Shown here in pieces: positions 6,989 to 14,404 of a DNA stretch of 37,921 nucleotides (its first letter is position 1; each line of letters starts with the position of its first letter). The DNA lies in NCBI GenBank assembly GCA_021768085.1, contig JAETOJ010000036.1:1-37921 (forward strand), given 5' to 3'. The position numbers and the translations under genes were made by a program. This stretch comes from Bacillota bacterium. GTDB lineage: Bacteria; Bacillota; Clostridia; Oscillospirales; Oscillospiraceae. The notes below the pieces were generated by a model. It was not told the DNA's origin and searched no databases. It saw nothing but the letters and a program-made list of their open reading frames with translations.

Positions 6989-7888
6989 ATGGATCAACTC
7001 ATTCGCGTCATCGCCAAGGACGCGCCCATCAAGGCCATGGCCATCACCGCCCGGGACACGGTGGAGCGGGCCCGGGCCATCCACGACTGCTGGCCGGTGG
7101 CCTCCGCCGCCCTGGGGCGGCTGCTGATGGCCGCGTCCATGATGGGCGCCGTCATGAAGGAGGAGGAGGGCTCCGTCACCCTGCGAGTGCGGGGCGGAGG
7201 GCCCCTGGGCGCCCTTACCGCCGTGTCGGACAGCTCCGGCAATGTGCGGGGTTATGTGCAGAACCCCGCCGTGGACGTGCCCCGGAAGGCCAAGGGCAAG
7301 CTGGACGTGGGGGCCGCCGTGGGCTGCGACGGCGATCTCACCGTCATCCGGGATCTGGGGATGAAGGAGCCCTACATCGGCTCGGTGCAGCTGGTGGGGG
7401 GCGAGATCGCGGAGGACGTCGCCGCCTACTTTGTGGAGAGCGAGCAGGTGCCCACCGCCTGCGCCCTGGGCGTGCTGATTGCCCCGGATCAGACGGTGCA
7501 GGCCGCCGGGGGCTACCTGATCCAGCTGCTGCCCGGGGCGGACGATGCGGTGATCTCCGCGGTGGAACGGGGCGTGGCCCGCTTAGGCGCGGTGAGCGCC
7601 CGGCTGGACGGGGGGATGGCCCCTCTGGAGCTGCTGCGGGAGATACTGGCTGACTTTGAGCTGGAGGTGCTGGAGACCGTCCCCATCGAATACCGCTGCT
7701 ACTGCTCGGAAGAGCGGGTGTCCCGGGCGCTGATCAGCCTGGGGAAGGACGAGCTGGACAAGCTGATCCGGGAACAGGACGGCGCGGAGCTGACCTGCCA
7801 GTTCTGCGACAAGGTGTACCGCTATTCCGCCGATCAGCTCCGGGCCCTGCGGGATGGGCTGGGCAATCCCGGGGCCACAGAGGCGTAG
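6989..7888 (+). CDS. hslO: Hsp33 redox-regulated chaperone
   Basis: A 299-residue protein, the usual Hsp33 length. The N-terminal part begins MDQLIRVIAKDAPIKAMAI and contains the SVTLRVRGGGPLG and GYVQNP segments of the family. The C-terminal redox switch has Cys 237, 239, 270 and 273 (CYC...CQFC), which bind zinc when reduced; oxidation releases zinc and activates the holdase that protects unfolding proteins during oxidative stress. All four cysteines are present, so the switch looks intact. It is the last gene of the yerC-like/methyltransferase/hslO operon, ended by a strong terminator. Confidence 0.95.
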   Translation: MDQLIRVIAKDAPIKAMAITARDTVERARAIHDCWPVASAALGRLLMAASMMGAVMKEEEGSVTLRVRGGGPLGALTAVSDSSGNVRGYVQNPAVDVPRKAKGKLDVGAAVGCDGDLTVIRDLGMKEPYIGSVQLVGGEIAEDVAAYFVESEQVPTACALGVLIAPDQTVQAAGGYLIQLLPGADDAVISAVERGVARLGAVSARLDGGMAPLELLREILADFELEVLETVPIEYRCYCSEERVSRALISLGKDELDKLIREQDGAELTCQFCDKVYRYSADQLRALRDGLGNPGATEA

Positions 7889-7898
7889 GAATAACACA

Positions 7899-7930
7899 GA
7901 GGCCGTCCCGCGATGCGGGACGGCCTCTTT
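7899..7930 (+). terminator. Rho-independent terminator after hslO
   Basis: A perfect 13-bp stem (GAGGCCGTCCCGC / GCGGGACGGCCTC), 3-base loop, then TTTT. It lies between the convergent hslO and flotillin genes. Confidence 0.85.
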
Positions 7931-7973
7931 TCGCGTTGGAACGGGGCTGGGCTTCAAATAGCCCCGTCTGCGT

Positions 7974-9488
7974 TTACTCCTCGTCCGGCTGGGGCGCAGG
8001 GGCGTCCTCCGCCCTGGGCTGCTCCGCCTGCGGGGGGCTCTGGATCACAACCGTCTTGTCCGGCCCGGCCGCCAGCCTGCCCCCCAGCATACCGGCCACC
8101 AGGGATTTCACGTCGATGCCCATGCTCTGGGTGATGCCCTCGGTGACCTGGGAGGTGCCGGTGATGATGTCCTCCAGCAGCTTGGCGCTGTTGCCCTCGC
8201 CGTACATGGTGATCTTGTCCACCTTGGACAGGGGCTGGGCCACGTACTTGGCGATCTCGGGCAGGGCCTGCATCACCATCTCGATGACGGCGGCCTCGCC
8301 GTACTTCTTCATGGCCTCCGCCTTCTTGTCGATGCCCTCGGCCTCCGCCAGCGCCTTAGCCCGGATGGCCTCGGCCTCGGCTTTACCCACAGCGGCGATG
8401 CCCTCCGCCTCCTGCTCCTTGGCGAACTTCTGAGCCTCGGCGATCTTCATCTCCGCCTGGGCCTTCTGCTCCTGCTCGTAACGGGCGGCCTCCGCGTCCT
8501 TCTGCCGCTTGAACAGGTCGGCCTCCGCCTCCTGCTGCTGGCGGTAGCGCTCCGCGTCCGCCTTGGCCCGGATCTCGGCCTCCAGCGTCTGCTTCTGCAC
8601 CTCAACCTCCGCCTGCTTCAGCTCGGCCTGGCGCTGGGTCTTGGCGATCTCGGCGTTGACGGTGGCGGTCTCGATGCTCTTGCGCTGCTCCTGGCTCTGG
8701 ATCTCGTAGGCGGCGTCCGCCTCCGCCTTCTTGCCGTCCGCCAGAATCTTCAGCTCCGCCCGGCGGATATCCAGCTCGGTCTGCTTCTGGGCGATCTGGG
8801 TGTCCGCCTGCACCCGGGCCTCGTTGGACTCCCGCTCCGCCTGGGCCTGGGCGATGGCGATGTCCCGGTCGGCCTGGGCCTTGGCAATGGCGGCATTTTT
8901 CTTGATGAGGCTGGTGTTGTCCGCGCCCAGATCCTTGATCAGGCCGTTCTCGTCGGTGACGTTCTGGATGTTGCAGGACAGGATCTCAATGCCCAGCTTA
9001 TCCATGTCCTTGCTGGCCTTCTGCATCACCTGGTCGGAGAAGGAATCCCGGTCGGTGTTGATCTCCTTCAGGGACAGAGTGCCGATGATCTCACGCATAT
9101 TGCCCTGGAGGGAGTCCTGGAGATCCCGGGTGATCTCCTCGGGCTTCTTGTTCAGGAAGTTCTTGGCCGCCAGCTTAATGCCGTCCGCGTGGGGAGAGAT
9201 GCGCACCTTGGCCACGGCGTCCACGTTCACGTTGATGAAGTCGCTGGTGGGGACGGACTGCTCCGTCTTGATATCCACCGTCATCTGTCCCAGGTACAGC
9301 TTATCCAGCCGCTCGAAGATGGGCACGCGGATGCCGGCCCGGCCGATGAGCACCTTGCTCTCTTTTTTCAGGCCGGAGATGATATACGCCTGATCGGGGG
9401 GCGCCTTGACGTAGCCCAGCAGGATGACGACGATGACGGCGATGACCGCGATCACGATGGGGATCACAATCTGAAGGTTGAATGGCAT
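7974..9488 (-). CDS. floT: Flotillin family (SPFH) membrane protein
   Basis: A 504-residue protein. The start MPFNLQIV at 9488 has AAAGGAGGAGTCCTC upstream. Residues ~5-27 are a membrane segment (IVIPIVIAVIAVIVVILLG), followed by the SPFH domain (to ~200) and a long Glu/Ala-rich coiled coil (about 205-400) of flotillins, with repeated AEA/QAE motifs. The C-terminal ~100 residues contain a hydrophobic AVIEMVMQALPEIAKYVAQPL and end in a Pro/Glu-rich tail. Flotillins form oligomeric scaffolds in membrane microdomains and influence membrane fluidity and signalling complexes. No YuaF-like NfeD partner is adjacent. The symbol is by similarity to Bacillus FloT. Confidence 0.9.
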   Translation of the reverse strand: MPFNLQIVIPIVIAVIAVIVVILLGYVKAPPDQAYIISGLKKESKVLIGRAGIRVPIFERLDKLYLGQMTVDIKTEQSVPTSDFINVNVDAVAKVRISPHADGIKLAAKNFLNKKPEEITRDLQDSLQGNMREIIGTLSLKEINTDRDSFSDQVMQKASKDMDKLGIEILSCNIQNVTDENGLIKDLGADNTSLIKKNAAIAKAQADRDIAIAQAQAERESNEARVQADTQIAQKQTELDIRRAELKILADGKKAEADAAYEIQSQEQRKSIETATVNAEIAKTQRQAELKQAEVEVQKQTLEAEIRAKADAERYRQQQEAEADLFKRQKDAEAARYEQEQKAQAEMKIAEAQKFAKEQEAEGIAAVGKAEAEAIRAKALAEAEGIDKKAEAMKKYGEAAVIEMVMQALPEIAKYVAQPLSKVDKITMYGEGNSAKLLEDIITGTSQVTEGITQSMGIDVKSLVAGMLGGRLAAGPDKTVVIQSPPQAEQPRAEDAPAPQPDEE

Positions 9489-9536
9489 GAGGACTCCTCC
9501 TTTCAAATTCTGCACAGGGTAGTTCTTCTATCTCAA

Positions 9537-9590
9537 ACAAGCCGAGACAGCGGCCCCCGGGCGGACGCCCGGAGCCTCTCGACGGCTTGT
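9537..9590 (-). terminator. Large hairpin between the DinJ-fusion gene and flotillin
   Basis: Outer stem ACAAGCCG/CGGCTTGT and inner stem CCGGGCG-GAC-(G)CCCGG, separated by internal loops. On the minus strand it is followed only by TTTG, so it is a weak terminator at best or another RNA structure in the intergenic space. Confidence 0.4.
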
Positions 9591-9598
9591 AATCTTCT

Positions 9599-10648
9599 TC
9601 AATCCGGCTGATCTAACTCCCCGGCCACGTCCCCCCGCATGGCGGCAAGGCGCTCCAGCGCCTCCACCTCTGCCTCCAGGCTCCGCCGGTTCCACTCCTG
9701 CTGCACCCGCCCGCCGTCGGTGAGCACCTGGGACAGCACCCCCGCCGCCCGCAGGCACAGGGCGGCCTCCGCCGCAACCTCCGCTCCGTCCCGTTCCGCC
9801 CGGGCCAGCTCGCCCAGGGCTCGCTCCAGAGTGGGGAGGTAGTCCGCCTCCAGCCGGGCCTTTGCTCGCTCCGGTAGGCTGTCGTAGCACCGGAGAAGCT
9901 GCCTCTCCAGGGCGTCCACCGCCGAGCGCACATAGGGCGTCCCCACTGGGCCGGCAGCCCGCTGGATCCGGGCACGGGCCCCCTGAGCGCCGCCGCGGGG
10001 GGCGGTGGAGCCCATAAACCGCCCCATGACGGCGATGAGTTCATCAAACTGCCGGGATACCCCCTCCAGCCGCCGCTGCCAGGAGGTGTAGTCGCCGCCG
10101 TCCCCTCCGGGGCACGCCTTCAGGATGGGGATCAGCGTGCCCTCGACGTCCAGCAGCTCCCGAGACACGGCGGATAGACCATCCTCGTACTCGTCCAGGA
10201 TAGTGAGATCTTTTTGGGCCAGCAGGTCGGCATTCCGGCTGGAAAACAGGGTCTGACAGGCGGTTGAGGCCCCCGCCGCCTTGTCCTTCAGCTCATCGCC
10301 GGACAGCAGCCGGATCCGCTCCATAGGCAGGCCGGTGATGGAGGCGGGGATGGCGGTGTGTATGGCGGTGAGGGAACGGCGGATCTCCCGGCACAGCTTC
10401 TCCAGCCGCTCCTGCCGGGGGGCCAGGGCGGAGGCCGGTTCCCCCGGATCCTGCCCGGGAGCGGAGTCCCGCCGCTGGGGAGCGTGGGACTCCGCGGTGA
10501 TCTCAAAGGGAATCCGCTTTTCTTTCCCCACTTTTTTCGCAAAAATAGTGAAGGCGGTCGTCATCGTCAATCCCATCTCCTTACAGGCCAGCTCCATGTC
10601 CCGTTTGGTGTCCTCGTCGATGCGAAAATTGATCATCACCTGTGCCAC
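9599..10648 (-). CDS. RelB/DinJ-type antitoxin domain fused to a long helical protein
   Basis: A 349-residue protein. I place the start at the GTG at 10648 (MAQVMINF...), since AGGGGA lies 9 bases upstream and the family usually begins this way; a GTG at 10657 is the alternative. Residues 1-50 match the ribbon-helix-helix region of DinJ/RelB antitoxins (INFRIDEDTKRDMELACKEM, LTMTTAFTIFAKKV, then RIPFEI). The normal antitoxin is ~90 residues with no more than a toxin-binding tail. Here ~300 further residues are alanine/arginine/glutamate-rich helices without a recognised domain. No YafQ/RelE toxin lies alongside. It lies upstream of flotillin on the same strand. Confidence 0.7.
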   Translation of the reverse strand: MAQVMINFRIDEDTKRDMELACKEMGLTMTTAFTIFAKKVGKEKRIPFEITAESHAPQRRDSAPGQDPGEPASALAPRQERLEKLCREIRRSLTAIHTAIPASITGLPMERIRLLSGDELKDKAAGASTACQTLFSSRNADLLAQKDLTILDEYEDGLSAVSRELLDVEGTLIPILKACPGGDGGDYTSWQRRLEGVSRQFDELIAVMGRFMGSTAPRGGAQGARARIQRAAGPVGTPYVRSAVDALERQLLRCYDSLPERAKARLEADYLPTLERALGELARAERDGAEVAAEAALCLRAAGVLSQVLTDGGRVQQEWNRRSLEAEVEALERLAAMRGDVAGELDQPD

Positions 10649-10786
10649 GTCAATCACTCCCCTTCGTACAACTCTATTATATCATTTGTAAAGCAAATTG
10701 CAACATTTTTCTTTACAGCTGCCGTATTTTTTGATGCGCCCCGTACCCGCCCCATTGCAGGGAAGGGCGGCAGAGCCCTGGACATA

Positions 10787-10820
10787 GGAAAAGGGCCCGC
10801 GGATCACTCCGCGAGCCCTT
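10787..10820 (-). terminator. Rho-independent terminator of rplJ-rplL
   Basis: Minus-strand hairpin AAGGGCTCGCGGA / TCCGCGGGCCCTT followed by TTTT, 27 bases past the rplL stop. It shows that rplJL is not followed by rpoB in this transcript. Confidence 0.85.
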
Positions 10821-10846
10821 GGTGTGCAGGGTTGGGGACAGGGGGC

Positions 10847-11221
10847 TTACTTCAGCTCCACCTTGCCGCCGGCCTCCTCGATCTTCTTCTTCAGTTCCTC
10901 GGCCTCGTCCTTGGACACGGCCTCCTTCAGGGTCTTGGGGGTGCCCTCCACGGCAGCCTTGGCCTCGGCCAGGCCCAGGCCGGTGATCTCGCGGACAACC
11001 TTGATGACCTTGATCTTGGCGGCGGCGTCGAAACCGGCCAGCACCACGTCGAACTCGGTCTTCTCCTCCACAGCGGCGGCGGGGCCGGCGGCGGCGGGGG
11101 CGGCCATGGCGGCGGCGGAAACGCCGAACTCCTCCTCCAGGGCCTTGACCAGCTCATTGACTTCCAGAACGCTGAGGCTCTTGATCTCCTCAACCATAGC
11201 GGTGATCTTCTCGCTTGCCAT
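10847..11221 (-). CDS. rplL: 50S ribosomal protein L7/L12
   Basis: A 124-residue protein of typical length. An N-terminal dimerisation helix ([29 protein letters not shown]), an Ala/Pro hinge (residues ~38-52) and the conserved C-terminal domain ending [44 protein letters not shown]-type helices are all present. L12 dimers form the ribosomal stalk that recruits and stimulates elongation-factor GTPases. An AAGGAGGAACATC RBS precedes the ATG. It lies 46 bases downstream of rplJ in the same operon. Confidence 0.97.
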   Translation of the reverse strand: MASEKITAMVEEIKSLSVLEVNELVKALEEEFGVSAAAMAAPAAAGPAAAVEEKTEFDVVLAGFDAAAKIKVIKVVREITGLGLAEAKAAVEGTPKTLKEAVSKDEAEELKKKIEEAGGKVELK

Positions 11222-11267
11222 GATGATGTTCCTCCTTAAATTTCAAAGATTAAAGTATGTGTGCCGC

Positions 11268-11804
11268 TCACTCGGCGGCGGGGGCAGGCTCCTCCGCGGG
11301 GGCGGCTTCGCCGTCCTTCTCCGCGATGGCCTTCAGCACGACGGCCAGGCTGGTAAGCGGAGCCAGCATCATACCGAGCAGTTGCGCCATCAGCGCGTCC
11401 TTGGAGGGCAGCTCGGCCATGGCGATCACATCGTCCAGGGGGAGCACCTTGCCGTCCATGAAACCGGCCTTGATGTTGAAGCGGTCGCCCATCTGCTTGG
11501 CGTGCTTGTTGACGATACGCATGGGGGCGATGGGGTCGTCCTTGGAGATGGCCATGGAGGTGGTGCCGTTAAGCACCCCATCCAGCTCGCCCAAATCCAC
11601 GTCGTCCAGCGCGCGGCGTAGCAGGGTGTTCTTCACCACGGCGTACTCCACACCGTTCTCCCTCAGCTCATGGCGCAGGGCGGTGTCCTCGGCCACGGTG
11701 ATGCCCTTGTAGTCCACCAGGACGCCGGAGCTGGCGGCCTTCAGGTTGTCCACCAGGGCGGCCACCACGGCCTGCTTCTCACTGAGAACCTTTGCGTTAG
11801 GCAT
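11268..11804 (-). CDS. rplJ: 50S ribosomal protein L10
   Basis: A 178-residue protein. Conserved L10 features include LSEKQAVVAALVDNLKAASSGVLVDYKGITV at the N-terminus and a C-terminal helix that binds L12 dimers, then an Ala/Pro/Glu-rich tail. L10 anchors the L12 stalk to 23S rRNA. An RBS CCGGAGGTGAACTTAAACA lies before the ATG. The long leader carries an L10-binding structure and a terminator (see 11950-12055), so free L10 or the L10-L12 complex should reduce its own synthesis. rplKA and rpoBC are not neighbours, which breaks the usual cluster. Confidence 0.97.
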   Translation of the reverse strand: MPNAKVLSEKQAVVAALVDNLKAASSGVLVDYKGITVAEDTALRHELRENGVEYAVVKNTLLRRALDDVDLGELDGVLNGTTSMAISKDDPIAPMRIVNKHAKQMGDRFNIKAGFMDGKVLPLDDVIAMAELPSKDALMAQLLGMMLAPLTSLAVVLKAIAEKDGEAAPAEEPAPAAE

Positions 11805-11949
11805 TGTTTAAGTTCACCTCCGGGTAATTTATCGTGGCAGGTGTTTTTCGTTGTCACGCTCGCGTTGGACACGCTTTCGTCTCAACTTCCCTCCGACTCG
11901 GGGTGGCCTCCAGTCCATCCGAGACGGCATGTCTACACTCGCGCTTCGC

Positions 11950-11987
11950 AAAAAAAACGCCGCCTTCGTGTTCACACGAAAACAGCG
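11950..11987 (-). terminator. Attenuator hairpin within the rplJ leader
   Basis: Minus-strand stem of 12 pairs, CGCTGTTTTCGT against ACGAAGGCGGCG (G-T pairs included), loop GTGAAC, followed by eight T. It lies about 145 bases before the rplJ ATG. Confidence 0.75.
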
Positions 11988-12055
11988 CAAGCATCACAGT
12001 TCGGCTGCATTCTCGGCGGGATTTACGGCGCAGGCCACCCGCTGTCTTTGAACAC
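11950..12055 (-). promoter_or_regulatory. L10 leader (ribosomal protein autoregulatory RNA)
   Basis: On the minus strand the motifs AAAGACAGCGGGTGGCC (12033-12050) and, after a loop, CCCGCCGAGAATGC (12007-12020) pair as in the known L10-leader element upstream of rplJL in Firmicutes. It ends with a terminator hairpin about 20 bases on. The family logic is attenuation by the L10-L12 complex. The alternative pairing that would disrupt the terminator was not resolved by eye. Confidence 0.8.
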
Positions 12056-12062
12056 TTTTTGC

Positions 12063-12091
12063 ATTATACCCCGGCGGAACGTCTCTGTCAA
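12063..12091 (-). promoter_or_regulatory. rplJL promoter
   Basis: Minus strand: TTGACA, 17-base spacer, TATAAT. Both hexamers are perfect consensus, as expected for a ribosomal protein operon. Transcription starts just before the L10 leader. Confidence 0.9.
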
Positions 12092-12215
12092 GAGGGAATG
12101 GGAAAAAGTTTTCGTTTTTGCGGTGTTCCCCCTTCCCCTTTCCCCTTCAAACGTTTAACATGGGTTCCGATCCGCCAATATCCACGGACGCTACTCAGAA
12201 AAGGAGCTGTTAACC

Positions 12216-13280
12216 ATGCCGCACACCTATGCTCATTCCAACCGCATCACCCTCCGTCCCCTGGCCGCCTCTCCAGCAGTGGGCTTCCCTCTGCCCCACG
12301 CCGGCCCCGCCACCAACGCCAACGTCTCTCTGGGGAGCTGGCTGGAGCTTTGGATGGACGATCAGATCGAACCCTGCCGGGCGGAGACCACCGTCAACGG
12401 CTACCGAAACATCATACGCAACCATCTGCGCCCCGCCTTGGGCCGGGTGCGGCTGGCCGACCTGACCCCGGAGCTTATCAACGGCTACTATCAGTGGCTG
12501 TCGGAGGAAAAGGGGCTGGCCCCCAACACCATCCGAAAACACCACGTCCTCATACACACTGCTCTGAAAGCTGCCTTCCAGCAGGGGGTGATTCCGGTGA
12601 ACCCCGCCCAGCGGGCCACGCCCCCCCGGCCCACCTCCACCGACGTGCTGTACTACACACCTGCTCGCCTCAGCCGCCTGCTGCGGGAGGTGGAGGGCCA
12701 GCCCTTAGAACTGCCGGTGAAGCTGGCCTGCCACCTGGGGCTGCGCCGCAGCGAAGTGCTGGGACTGCGCTGGCGGGACGTAGATCTTCAGACGGGCCTG
12801 CTGTCCGTGCGCTGGGTGCGCACCACCGTGGGCTACCGGGTGGTGGAAAAGCCCCCCAAGACCGCCGACAGCTGCCGCACCCTGTCCATCGGGGCGCTGG
12901 ACGGCCTGCTGGAACTGCTCCAGGAGCTCCGGGCCCAGCGGCAGCTGGACGACCTGCCCTGCGGCCCGGACGACTACCTGGTACTCACCCCAGATGGGGT
13001 CCCCTGGCACCCTAACGTGATGTCCGCCGACCTGGCCGACTTCGTAGCGGAGCACCGCCTGCCCCCTATCACCTTCCACGGCCTGCGCCACACCTTTGCC
13101 AGCATGGCCAACAGTGCCCGGGTGCCCATGTACCAGATCAGCCGCGCCATGGGCCATGCCAGCCCCAACATTACCCAGCGGATCTACACCCACCTGTTTG
13201 ACCAGACCCACGGTGAGGTGCTGGCCGCGGTGGCCAACACCATCGTCAATGCGGGCTTCACATCCATCACTTCCGCCTGA
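12216..13280 (+). CDS. Solitary tyrosine recombinase (phage-type integrase)
   Basis: A 354-residue protein with an AAAAGGAG RBS. Residues ~36-135 form a core-binding (SAM-like) domain. The catalytic domain carries all expected residues: R177/R178 (GLRRSEVLGL), K215 region, H288xxR291 (HGLRHTF), H314 (GHAS) and Y324 (IYTHL), so it should cut and rejoin DNA. No excisionase, cargo or relaxase lies next to it, and neighbours are rplJ on the left and the HATPase gene on the right, so its substrate is unknown. GC and codon use match the core genome, which argues for long residence or a host function such as DNA inversion. Confidence 0.85.
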   Translation: MPHTYAHSNRITLRPLAASPAVGFPLPHAGPATNANVSLGSWLELWMDDQIEPCRAETTVNGYRNIIRNHLRPALGRVRLADLTPELINGYYQWLSEEKGLAPNTIRKHHVLIHTALKAAFQQGVIPVNPAQRATPPRPTSTDVLYYTPARLSRLLREVEGQPLELPVKLACHLGLRRSEVLGLRWRDVDLQTGLLSVRWVRTTVGYRVVEKPPKTADSCRTLSIGALDGLLELLQELRAQRQLDDLPCGPDDYLVLTPDGVPWHPNVMSADLADFVAEHRLPPITFHGLRHTFASMANSARVPMYQISRAMGHASPNITQRIYTHLFDQTHGEVLAAVANTIVNAGFTSITSA

Positions 13281-13366
13281 CGGCGAAAGATCACTGGCCA
13301 CGCCCCATTTCTTCTTCCGGCGCCGCAAAGGGCGCCGCCCCCTCTGGGGACAGCGCCCTGTCCTTG

Positions 13367-14143
13367 CTATTCATACTCTCCCGGTGCGAACACCCCGGCG
13401 GGCAGAAGATGGCTCAAGCCCACCATGGCCTCGTCGAAGCCGCCCGAATCAAAGGAGGTAGCGGGACATCGCAGTTCCTCCCCGCTCCCCTGGTTCAGCG
13501 GGAAGGACGCCAGCACCCGCAGCCCCCGCCCCGGCTCACACACCGGGAACAGCCGCCCACCATGGAGCGCGGCAATCCGCCGGGACATCGCCACGCCGAT
13601 CCCATCCTGCCTCCAGTCGGGGAGAGCCGCCTCGCCGCCCCCTCCAAAGAGGGCCGCCGCCCGCTGGGGTTGCAGGCCCGGACCATTGTCCTCCACGGTG
13701 AACACCGCGTCGTCCCCGTCCCGCTTCAAGGTTAGCTTCACGGCTTTACCCGCCGCGGCCCCATTGGCCACCAGCTCCAGCAAGAGCTGCCGCACCAGCG
13801 CCCCGTCCGCCCGGGCCAGCAGACACTCCGGGCAGTCCACGGTCAGCTGCACCCCCGCCCGATCCAGCAGGCCCTCCATCCGCTCCCCCAGATCCCGGGT
13901 GAGGGCGGCCAGATCCACCGGCCCAGGGTTGATGGCCCCGCCCAGCCGGGTGCACAGCTCCATCCGGCCCACAATCCGCAGCATCCGGCAAATGCCCTGG
14001 TTCATGGCCGCCAGATAGCCCTTGCTCTTTGGATCCCAGGCGCAATGCTCCAAAAGCTGGCTGGCCGCCGTCATCTGGGCCAACTGAACTCGCAGCTGGG
14101 CCGCCGCTCTGGACGTCTCCTGCTCCATATGTTCCAACTCCAT
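13367..14143 (-). CDS. Orphan histidine-kinase-like ATPase (HATPase_c)
   Basis: A 258-residue soluble protein with no membrane segment. The C-terminal half is a GHKL ATP-binding domain: N box ELVANGAAAG (~147-156), G1 box VEDNGPGLQ (~172-180), G2 region DGIGVAMSRRIAALHGG (~204-220). An N-terminal helical region could hold a phospho-accepting His (LLEHCAWDP), but this is not a typical H box. No response regulator or receiver domain is nearby. Its promoter has paired Spo0A-type boxes at the start site, suggesting repression once sporulation begins. It may act as a kinase, phosphatase or regulatory ATPase. Confidence 0.75.
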   Translation of the reverse strand: MELEHMEQETSRAAAQLRVQLAQMTAASQLLEHCAWDPKSKGYLAAMNQGICRMLRIVGRMELCTRLGGAINPGPVDLAALTRDLGERMEGLLDRAGVQLTVDCPECLLARADGALVRQLLLELVANGAAAGKAVKLTLKRDGDDAVFTVEDNGPGLQPQRAAALFGGGGEAALPDWRQDGIGVAMSRRIAALHGGRLFPVCEPGRGLRVLASFPLNQGSGEELRCPATSFDSGGFDEAMVGLSHLLPAGVFAPGEYE

Positions 14144-14240
14144 CCCTCGCCGCCCCCTTCTGTGTCTAAATTGCCCTTTCCCTATGCTATGCAGATCTTG
14201 CGCGGGCTCTCCTGGGAATGGCTTCCACTTGCTGCCGCTT

Positions 14241-14257
14241 TGTCGAATTTTGTCGAA
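14241..14257. promoter_or_regulatory. Tandem Spo0A boxes
   Basis: TGTCGAA at 14241-14247 and again at 14251-14257, exactly one helical turn apart. They match the 0A-box consensus. They overlap the predicted start of the HATPase transcript and lie about 60 bases upstream of the MATE promoter. Confidence 0.55.
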
Positions 14258-14265
14258 TTTTTTTC

Positions 14266-14294
14266 ATTGTACCAGACACGGGCCAAATTGGCAA
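14266..14294 (-). promoter_or_regulatory. Promoter of the HATPase gene
   Basis: Minus-strand TTGCCA, 17-base spacer, TACAAT. The predicted start (about 14259) falls at the edge of the tandem 0A boxes, a repressor position. Confidence 0.6.
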
Positions 14295-14318
14295 GCGGTT
14301 TCCTCCGGGCCGTCCGTA

Positions 14319-14347
14319 TTGACAATAAAATTAAAATCCCTTATAAT
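14319..14347 (+). promoter_or_regulatory. Promoter of the MATE gene
   Basis: Perfect TTGACA, 17-base spacer, TATAAT on the plus strand, 58 bases before the ATG at 14405. Confidence 0.85.
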
Positions 14348-14404
14348 AACGGTTTATGTGACAACAAGCGATCATCTTTAAATTTGGATGGGAGGAGACG
14401 AGCC

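Noticed and set aside
6596-7084. Minus-strand frame spanning the methyltransferase and hslO junction
   Set aside because: Shadow of the coding strand; crosses two well-supported genes.
10281-10691. Plus-strand frame opposite the DinJ-domain gene as a possible toxin
   Set aside because: No RelE/YafQ pattern; Ser/Arg-rich shadow of the GC-rich minus-strand gene.
14045-14404. Upstream extension of the MATE gene to a start at 14045
   Set aside because: Crosses the HATPase gene start, the 0A boxes and the MATE promoter; the ATG at 14405 has a good RBS.
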